Below are positions 1-4,692 of a DNA stretch of 6,314 nucleotides, piece by piece. Position 1 is the stretch's first letter, and each line of letters opens with the position of its first letter. The translations under genes were made by a program, and so were the position numbers. The notes under the pieces were generated by a model. The model was given only the letters and a program-made list of their open reading frames with translations, was not told the origin of the DNA and ran no database searches. This DNA is from an uncultured Collinsella sp. (lineage in GTDB: Bacteria > Actinomycetota > Coriobacteriia > Coriobacteriales > Coriobacteriaceae): positions 1-6,314 of the forward strand of contig URMO01000096.1 in the NCBI GenBank assembly GCA_900549085.1. Direction: 5' to 3'.

Positions 1-59
1 GAACGGCCCTTAATGTGCTCTTCGTGCGAGCAGGACTGTAGAGCAGGAAATCTCACTTT

Positions 60-96
60 CCGCAGCTCGCCCGGCCCCCTGTGGGCGAGCAAGCGG
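60..96. other. GC-rich hairpin of unknown role
   Basis: A perfect 8-bp inverted repeat, GCTCGCCC at 65-72 and GGGCGAGC at 83-90, surrounds a 10-nt loop. It extends outward through an A/AA internal mismatch to CCGC (60-63) pairing with GCGG (93-96). No T-run follows on either strand, so it is not a textbook intrinsic terminator. It may mark the 3' end of a transcript from an upstream gene outside the window, or be a folded element in an untranslated region. No gene is recognisable in 1-232. Confidence 0.45.
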
Positions 97-158
97 ACGA
101 CAAACACATCTGTCCAACAATTCGTCCGAAACATAATGAAAAACAGTTTGATGTGAGT

Positions 159-167
159 TAATATAAA
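159..167 (+). promoter_or_regulatory. Candidate -10 region of the ptsH promoter
   Basis: Overlapping AT-rich hexamers TAATAT (159-164) and TATAAA (162-167) lie about 65-70 nt before the ptsH start in an otherwise GC-rich genome. No good TTGACA-like -35 box is found at 16-18 nt upstream, so the call rests on the -10 alone. Transcription starting near 170-172 would give a leader of about 60 nt made up almost entirely of the structured element at 175-229. CATAAT at 132-137 is an alternative -10. Confidence 0.3.
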
Positions 168-174
168 CAACGTC

Positions 175-229
175 GTTTATCTGACTCCTGCCGCATGCAC
201 GACAGGGGTTAAACACAAAAAAGGAGTCA
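175..229 (+). promoter_or_regulatory. Structured ptsH leader with alternative hairpins around the RBS
   Basis: TGACTCCT at 182-189 is an exact reverse complement of AGGAGTCA at 222-229, which contains the ptsH Shine-Dalgarno (AAGGAG, 221-226). That stem would hide the ribosome binding site. The same left arm can instead pair as ACTCCTG (184-190) with CAGGGGT (203-209; one G-U pair), extended by GTTTA (175-179) with TAAAC (210-214). This leaves the Shine-Dalgarno free. The two folds are mutually exclusive. The pairings are read directly from the sequence; a regulatory role is inference, and no known riboswitch family is recognised. Confidence 0.4.
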
Positions 230-232
230 ATT

Positions 233-496
233 ATGGTTTCTGAGAAGGCTACCCTCGTCAATCCGCAGGGTCTTCACATGCGTCCGGCCGGCCTCTTCGC
301 CTCCACCATGGGCAAGTACGCCTGCGACGTGACTGTCGTCACCCCCGAGAAGGAGGTCAACGGCAAGTCCCCGATGGCCCTCATGGCTGCTGGTATCCCT
401 TGCGGTACCGAGGTCGAGGTCAAGTGCGACGGCGCCGACGAGGCCGAGGCTCTGGCTGCTGCCATCGAGCTCATCAAGAGCGGTCTTGGCGAGTAG
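233..496 (+). CDS. ptsH: Phosphocarrier protein HPr
   Basis: HPr is the small cytoplasmic PTS phosphocarrier: it accepts phosphate from phospho-Enzyme I on a histidine and hands it to sugar-specific EIIA domains. The 87-residue product is the normal family length. It has the active-site signature GLHMRPA, with His15 and Arg17 at the standard numbering, and the regulatory-site region NGKSPM with Ser46 at the position used by HPr kinase in Firmicutes. The ATG at 233 has a strong AAGGAG (221-226) six bases upstream. ptsI follows 126 nt downstream, supporting the assignment. An oddity is Pro47 right after Ser46, where low-GC Gram-positive HPrs usually have Ile. Codons are strongly biased toward C/G-ending forms, as expected for a highly expressed gene. 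The leader can fold over the ribosome binding site. Confidence 0.97.
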   Translation: MVSEKATLVNPQGLHMRPAGLFASTMGKYACDVTVVTPEKEVNGKSPMALMAAGIPCGTEVEVKCDGADEAEALAAAIELIKSGLGE

Positions 497-541
497 AACT
501 CAAACGGGTCGCATGTTGAACAATTAAGTTCATACTTGGGG

Positions 542-576
542 GCGCAGTGACCTGTTCAAGGTAGCTGCGCTCTTTT
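542..576 (+). terminator. Terminator-like hairpin between ptsH and ptsI
   Basis: GCGCAG (542-547) pairs with CTGCGC (565-570). Inside it ACCT (550-553) pairs with AGGT (559-562) across a 2/2 internal loop, capped by a 5-nt loop. A short pyrimidine run, TCTTTT, follows at 571-576. This is shaped like an intrinsic terminator but has a short T-run. It would plausibly end part of the ptsH transcripts and let the rest read into ptsI, leaving more HPr than Enzyme I. Partial termination is inference. Confidence 0.55.
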
Positions 577-611
577 GTCATGGATATGGCAAAACGCTTT
601 ATCACATGACA
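576..611 (+). promoter_or_regulatory. Hairpin abutting the ptsI ribosome binding site
   Basis: TGTCATGGATA (576-586) pairs with TATC (600-603) and CATGACA (605-611), giving 11 bp with one bulged A at 604 and a 13-nt loop. The stem ends one base before the ptsI Shine-Dalgarno region (613-621) and begins inside the T-run of the preceding terminator-like hairpin. It could affect ptsI translation or stabilise a processed 5' end. The palindromic arms could alternatively be a protein-binding site. Confidence 0.35.
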
Positions 612-622
612 CGGAGAGAGGA

Positions 623-2332
623 ATGGGAATGTATCAGGGAGTCAACGCATCCGAGGGCATCGGTATCGGCACCGTTATGGTCGCCGTCGATCCCGACTTG
701 ACGTTTGAACCGCACGAGGTTGCTGATTCTGCAGCAGAGAAGGAGCGTTATCAGTCCGCTCTTTCGGTCTTCTGCGAGAAGACCCAGGCTCAGGCCGACC
801 ACATGAAGGAGACGGTGGGCGAGGCCGAGGCCGAGATCATGAGCGGACACATCGTCCTGGCTCAGGATCCGGGCATGACCGACGCCATCAACGCCGCCAT
901 TGACGGCGGCACCTGCGCCGAGCAGGCGCTCATGGACACCTCGACCATGTTCGAGAACATGTTCCTATCCATGGACGACGAGATGTTCCGTCTGCGCGCG
1001 GCCGACATCGCCGACATCCGCACCGGTATTCTGGCCGAGCTGCTGGGCAAGGAGGTCGTCGACCTCTCCGTCCTGCCCGAGAACACCGTCGTTGTCGTGC
1101 ACGACCTTACGCCGTCCATGACCGCCACGATCGATAAGGCCCACGTTGCCGGCATTGTCACCGAGACCGGTGGCCGCACGTCGCACTCCGCGATCATCGC
1201 GCGCGCCCTCGAGATTCCGGCCGTCCTTTCGGTCTCTAACAGCTGCACCGCGCTTCGCAACGGTATGACCGTCGTCGTCGACGGTGGCAAGGGTGTTGTC
1301 GAGGCCGATCCCGACGAGGAGACGCTCGCTGCCTACACCGCCAAGGCCGAGGCCTTCGCTGCCGAGAAGGCAGCCCTCGAGGCCTTCCGCGGTAAGCCTT
1401 CTGTGACTGCCGATGGCATCAAGAAGATCATTGCCTGCAACATCGGTAACCCCGATGACGTGCCCAACGCGCTCGATCACGACGCCGAGGCTATCGGTCT
1501 GTTCCGCTCCGAGTTCCTGTTCATGGACTCTGCCGAGCTTCCTTCCGAGGAGGAGCAGTTCAACGCCTACCGCAAGGTCGCCAGCGCGCTCAAGGGCGCT
1601 CCGGTCATCATCCGCACGCTCGATGTGGGTGGCGACAAGGAGATCCCGTACCTGCACATGGTCAAGGAAGACAACCCCTTCATGGGCTTCCGCGCCGTGC
1701 GTTACTGCCTGGCTAATCCCGACCAGTACAAGGTCCAGCTCCGTGCTCTGCTGCGCGCCAGCGCCTTCGGTGACGTCAAGATCATGATCCCGCTCGTCAC
1801 CTGCGTCGAGGAGGTCGTGGCTGTCAAGGAGCTCGTCGAGCAGTGCAAGGCCGAGCTGACCGAAGAGGGTCGCAAGTTCAACGAGAACATCGAGGTCGGC
1901 ATCATGGTCGAGACGCCCGCTGCTTCGCTGCTCGCTGACCGTCTTGCCGAGGTCGCCGACTTCTTCTCCATCGGCACCAACGACCTGATCGGCTACACCA
2001 TGTGCGCCGACCGTGGTAACGACACCATCTCCAACCTGTACCAGGTGTACTATCCCGCCGTGCTCCGCTCGCTCAAGAACATCATCGAGAGCGGCGTGAA
2101 GGCCGGCATCATGGTCGGTATGTGCGGCGAGGCCGCTGCCGATCCGCTGCTTGAGCCGCTGCTGATCAGCTGGGGCCTGGAGGAGTTCTCGATGAGCGCT
2201 CCGTCGATCCTGCGCGCCCGCAAGACCATCAGCCAGTGGACCAAGGCCGAGTGCGACGAGCTCGCCGAGAAGGCGCTCGCCTGCAACACTGCCGCCGAGG
2301 TCAAGGCGCTGCTCGAGTCCGCAGCTCGTTAA
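623..2332 (+). CDS. ptsI: PTS Enzyme I (phosphoenolpyruvate-protein phosphotransferase)
   Basis: Enzyme I is the cytoplasmic enzyme that autophosphorylates from PEP and transfers the phosphate to HPr. The 569-residue protein is full length for the family. In order it has an N-terminal HPr-binding/phosphohistidine part with GGRTSHSAIIAR (active-site His188), then a PEP-binding barrel with GLFRSEF (Arg295), IIRTLDVGGDK (Arg331), VETPAA (Glu430), GTNDL (Asp454, metal ligands) and GMCGE (Cys501). All lie one residue before their E. coli equivalents, so the active site looks intact. The start at 623 is chosen because GGAG (613-616) sits six bases upstream. A second in-frame ATG at 629 is equally well spaced from GAGG (618-621) and would give MYQGV. 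A TTG at 575 is rejected because it lies in the terminator T-run without a ribosome binding site. The gene follows ptsH and precedes a FruK-like kinase by 74 nt. Confidence 0.97.
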   Translation: MGMYQGVNASEGIGIGTVMVAVDPDLTFEPHEVADSAAEKERYQSALSVFCEKTQAQADHMKETVGEAEAEIMSGHIVLAQDPGMTDAINAAIDGGTCAEQALMDTSTMFENMFLSMDDEMFRLRAADIADIRTGILAELLGKEVVDLSVLPENTVVVVHDLTPSMTATIDKAHVAGIVTETGGRTSHSAIIARALEIPAVLSVSNSCTALRNGMTVVVDGGKGVVEADPDEETLAAYTAKAEAFAAEKAALEAFRGKPSVTADGIKKIIACNIGNPDDVPNALDHDAEAIGLFRSEFLFMDSAELPSEEEQFNAYRKVASALKGAPVIIRTLDVGGDKEIPYLHMVKEDNPFMGFRAVRYCLANPDQYKVQLRALLRASAFGDVKIMIPLVTCVEEVVAVKELVEQCKAELTEEGRKFNENIEVGIMVETPAASLLADRLAEVADFFSIGTNDLIGYTMCADRGNDTISNLYQVYYPAVLRSLKNIIESGVKAGIMVGMCGEAAADPLLEPLLISWGLEEFSMSAPSILRARKTISQWTKAECDELAEKALACNTAAEVKALLESAAR

Positions 2333-2349
2333 TTTGGTATCAGAGGTAA

Positions 2350-2398
2350 CCGCGTGGTTGGAATGGGCCGGCCACGCGGCCCTCACATATACAGGGGG
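2350..2398 (+). promoter_or_regulatory. Intercistronic hairpin and possible RBS-masking stem
   Basis: CCGCGTGG (2350-2357) and CCACGCGG (2372-2379) form a perfect 8-bp stem with a 14-nt loop. No T-run follows, so termination is unlikely and read-through from ptsI into the kinase is expected. Directly after it, CCCT (2380-2383) can pair with AGGG (2393-2396), part of the kinase Shine-Dalgarno AGGGGG (2393-2398). This gives a small stem that would partly cover the ribosome binding site. The first hairpin may stabilise a processed mRNA. Confidence 0.4.
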
Positions 2399-2406
2399 TA
2401 CTGTAA

Positions 2407-3339
2407 ATGTTCTACACGCTAACCGCTAATCCGGCTGTCGACATGACGGTTTCGAGCTCTCCGCTCGAGCCTGACGAGAACGTCCGCACCGGCTCGGCCA
2501 GCTACACGGCTAACGGCAAGGGCCTCGACGTGTCCTTCGCCTTTAAGAAGATGGGCGTCGACACCGTCGCACTCGGCTTCTTCGCCGGCTTCACGGGCAA
2601 GTTCATCGTCGAGGAGGTCATGAACCTGGGTTGCCTGTGCCGCCCGGTCTGGACCGACGGCATCACGCGTATCAACACCTACGTCAACGATGGCCAGCAC
2701 GAGTACGGCATCCTCAACCCCGGCGCTCCTATTACGCCGCAGCACCAGGAGGAGCTCTACAACATCCTGGACACCGCGGGCGATCTTGAGTGCCTGATCG
2801 TCTCTGGTTCCGTGCCTCCCAAAGCTACGCCCGACTTCCTGGCTCAGGTCATGGAGCATGCTCAGGCCCGTGGCGCCGACGTTGTCCTGGACCTGTCCTC
2901 TGACAAGCTCAAGGAGCTCGCTCACAAGAAGCCGCTGCTCATCAAGCCGAACCATCACGAGATGAAGGCCATCTTCGGCGTGCCGGTCGACACCGACGAC
3001 GAGGTCCGCGTTGCCATGAAGCTCGCCCACGACGCCGGCGTCCAGAACGTGCTGCTCACCCGTGGTAGCCGCGGCGACGCCTACTTCTCCAACGGCGAGG
3101 ACATCTGGTATGCCAAGCGTGAGTTCAACATCAAGCTGGTCTCTTCTGTCTGCGCCGGCGACTGCACCCTCGCTGCGTTCCTGCACAAGTGGTACAGGGA
3201 TCGCGACAACGTCGAGGAGGCCATGAAGCTCGCTATGGCTACCGGCGCTAACGTTGCCGAGTCCGTCGGCATCGGCGACTTCGGTCACGTCGATGAGTAC
3301 AGCAAGCGCGTTGCTGTCCGTAAGCTCGATCGCAAGTAA
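2407..3339 (+). CDS. 1-phosphofructokinase-type (PfkB family) hexose-phosphate kinase, divergent copy
   Basis: This is a 310-residue ribokinase/PfkB-fold enzyme of the 1-phosphofructokinase subgroup, expected to phosphorylate a sugar phosphate such as fructose-1-phosphate with ATP. Family landmarks are TANPAVD (Asp12), the GKG loop (37-39), DGITRIN with substrate-binding Arg88, the SGSVPP segment, LLIKPNHHEM and a C-terminal AGD with predicted catalytic base Asp252. The start is supported by AGGGGG eight bases upstream. It lies 74 nt after ptsI with no obvious promoter between and a strong terminator after it, so co-transcription with ptsI is likely. Departures from consensus are Asp41 where the GKGxN motif normally has Asn, GSRGDA (220-225) instead of GGDGA, and Cys249-Ala-Gly-Asp-Cys253 instead of GAGDS. 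It may be an active FruK, a kinase for another sugar phosphate, or a weakened enzyme. The family is sure; the substrate is not. Confidence 0.88.
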   Translation: MFYTLTANPAVDMTVSSSPLEPDENVRTGSASYTANGKGLDVSFAFKKMGVDTVALGFFAGFTGKFIVEEVMNLGCLCRPVWTDGITRINTYVNDGQHEYGILNPGAPITPQHQEELYNILDTAGDLECLIVSGSVPPKATPDFLAQVMEHAQARGADVVLDLSSDKLKELAHKKPLLIKPNHHEMKAIFGVPVDTDDEVRVAMKLAHDAGVQNVLLTRGSRGDAYFSNGEDIWYAKREFNIKLVSSVCAGDCTLAAFLHKWYRDRDNVEEAMKLAMATGANVAESVGIGDFGHVDEYSKRVAVRKLDRK

Positions 3340-3367
3340 ACGAAACACGACATATTCGTTGTTCTAC

Positions 3368-3399
3368 GGCGCCCCGGTTTTGGCCGGGGCGCCATTTTT
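3368..3399 (+). terminator. Strong intrinsic terminator after the first kinase
   Basis: GGCGCCCCGG (3368-3377) and CCGGGGCGCC (3384-3393) form a perfect 10-bp GC stem with a 6-nt loop, followed by ATTTTT (3394-3399). It lies 28 nt after the stop codon and should end the pts-kinase transcript, separating it from the second kinase. Confidence 0.92.
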
Positions 3400-3418
3400 G
3401 TAAATTGCAAATGAGTGT

Positions 3419-3461
3419 CAGGGCAAGCGCTCCTGTTTTTTTGCCGAGCCTTGCCGCTTTT
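3419..3461 (+). terminator. Possible secondary terminator with competing stems
   Basis: CAGG (3419-3422) pairs with CCTG (3432-3435) just before a run of seven Ts (3436-3442). Alternatively GGCAAG plus GCTC (3422-3427, 3429-3432) pairs with GAGC plus CTTGCC (3446-3455), with one bulged C, followed by TTTT at 3458-3461. The two folds exclude one another. It is probably a backup terminator; apart from this and the promoter candidate near 3527, nothing else is seen in 3400-3566. Confidence 0.3.
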
Positions 3462-3526
3462 CTGCCGCCCTGCACGCGTTCTACACCGTTCGCCGAGTTG
3501 CTATAGCCTTTTCACGTGGCGTGGAA

Positions 3527-3532
3527 TATACT
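3527..3532 (+). promoter_or_regulatory. Candidate -10 box for the second kinase
   Basis: TATACT (3527-3532) matches the bacterial -10 consensus at five of six positions and lies 34 nt before the start codon, downstream of a strong terminator, where a promoter is needed. There is no convincing -35 at 16-18 nt upstream; TTGCTA (3498-3503) is too far away. Initiation near 3539 would leave a leader of about 28 nt. Confidence 0.4.
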
Positions 3533-3566
3533 TTCATTAACACGTTGCTTCGTGAAAGGAACATTC

Positions 3567-4499
3567 ATGATTTATACGCTCACTGCAAATCCTGCCATTG
3601 ACTACAACATCTCCTGCGACGGTCTGTCCGCCAATACCGTTACGCGCACCCGTAACGCGGTCTATACCCCCAACGGCAAGGGTCTCAACGTCTCGTTTAC
3701 GCTCGACCACTACGGCGTCGACACCACGATCCTGGGCTTCTTTGCCGGCTTCTCGGGCGAGTTCATCGTTAAGGGCGCCGAGGCCTTGGGTGTGCCCGTT
3801 AAGCCCGTGTGGACTGACGGCATCACGCGTGTCAACGTGTTCCTCAACGCCGGTCCCGATACCGAGTACAACATGGTCAACGCCGGTGCCGCCATTAACG
3901 AAGCCAACGAGCATGAGATGTTTGAGCTTATTGACTCGCTCGACGACATGACCTGCCTGGTTATCAGCGGCTCGCTGCCCCCCAACACCTCCGAGGGTTT
4001 CCTGGCCGAGGTCCTGCGCCGCGTCAAGGCCAAGGGCGCCGAGTTCGTGCTCGACATCTCGAGCCATCAGCTGGCCGATCTCATTGCCATGGAGCCGTTG
4101 CTCATTAAGCCCAACGACGACGAGCTGCTCGACATCTTTGGCATTAAGGTGAGCGGTGGCGACGATGAGTCCGTCAAGGGCGCTATGGCCGAGCTCCACG
4201 CCAAGGGCGCCAAGAATGTGCTGCTGACCCTCGGTGGCGACGGCGCGTACTTCTCCAACGGCGAGCACATCTGGTTTGCCAACCGAACCTTTGAGGTCAA
4301 GCTGCTGTCGACCGTCTGCGCCGGCGATTCCTCGCTTGCTGCCTTCTTGTCCGTGTGGCACGATGCCCCCGAGCGCGTCGAGGGCGCCCTGCGCCTTTCG
4401 ATGGCAACCGGCGCCAACGTGGTTGAGTGCCCGGGTCTGGGCGATTTTGCCAAGGTGGACGAATACAAGAAGCACATCGAGGTTCGCCAGGTCTGCTAG
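3567..4499 (+). CDS. fruK: 1-phosphofructokinase (PfkB family, FruK type)
   Basis: This is a 310-residue PfkB-fold kinase, predicted to convert fructose-1-phosphate and ATP to fructose-1,6-bisphosphate and ADP in the cytoplasm. Visible landmarks are TANPAID (Asp12), NGKGLNV with the usual substrate-site Asn41, DGITRVN (Arg88), SGSLPP, LLIKPNDDEL, GGDGA (223-227) in the nucleotide-binding region and Cys251-Ala-Gly-Asp254-Ser with the predicted catalytic Asp. It is about half identical by eye to the kinase just upstream and the same length, so the two look like an old tandem duplication. It keeps the consensus residues the other copy has lost, except that GAGD is also CAGD here. AAAGGA (3555-3560) six bases before the ATG fixes the start; a GTG at 3516 lies upstream of the -10 box and lacks a ribosome binding site. 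Terminators on both sides make it a single-gene unit. Tagatose-6-phosphate or another sugar phosphate is an alternative substrate. Confidence 0.87.
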   Translation: MIYTLTANPAIDYNISCDGLSANTVTRTRNAVYTPNGKGLNVSFTLDHYGVDTTILGFFAGFSGEFIVKGAEALGVPVKPVWTDGITRVNVFLNAGPDTEYNMVNAGAAINEANEHEMFELIDSLDDMTCLVISGSLPPNTSEGFLAEVLRRVKAKGAEFVLDISSHQLADLIAMEPLLIKPNDDELLDIFGIKVSGGDDESVKGAMAELHAKGAKNVLLTLGGDGAYFSNGEHIWFANRTFEVKLLSTVCAGDSSLAAFLSVWHDAPERVEGALRLSMATGANVVECPGLGDFAKVDEYKKHIEVRQVC

Positions 4500-4524
4500 C
4501 CGCATCGATACATCGTTGCCGAAC

Positions 4525-4555
4525 ACCCGCTTTGGATTTCCGAGGCGGGTTTTTT
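4525..4555 (+). terminator. Intrinsic terminator after the second kinase
   Basis: ACCCGCTTTGG (4525-4535) pairs with CCGAGGCGGGT (4540-4550) through 11 bp including two G-U pairs, with a 4-nt ATTT loop. The stem runs into six Ts (4550-4555). It lies 25 nt after the stop codon and separates the kinase from cca. Confidence 0.92.
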
Positions 4556-4692
4556 GCGCGCTGAACGTTTGTGGCGTCTGCTGTCTCGTTTTATCGAATC
4601 GACGATACGATTGCATGTGCGCGCATACTCGTTTCTTGTTAGACTTCTTGAGAACCATCGATTAACGCTTGCAGGCGTAGGAGGCCATAGGT

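Noticed and set aside
28..48. Direct repeat GAGCAGGA at 28-35 and 41-48, and a TGCTC/GAGCA hairpin at 16-32
   Set aside because: Too short and isolated to separate from chance; no array, mobile element end or known site is suggested.
10..261. A minus-strand frame of 83 codons covering the ptsH leader
   Set aside because: It overlaps the ptsH start and leader, has no recognisable family and no convincing ribosome binding site.
575..622. Upstream TTG start extending ptsI by 16 residues
   Set aside because: It begins in the T-run of the terminator-like hairpin with no Shine-Dalgarno; 623 or 629 fit both the ribosome binding site and family length.
965..2386. A 473-codon open frame on the minus strand opposite ptsI
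   Set aside because: It lies wholly antisense to an unmistakable Enzyme I gene; long antisense frames are expected where third codon positions are GC-rich. Its translation shows no recognisable family.
3516..3566. GTG start extending the second kinase by 17 residues
   Set aside because: It lies upstream of the likely -10 box and lacks a ribosome binding site; 3567 aligns exactly with the start of the other kinase.
3537..4658. A 373-codon minus-strand frame opposite the second kinase
   Set aside because: It is a shadow of a well-supported kinase gene, crosses that gene's terminator, and has no recognisable motifs.
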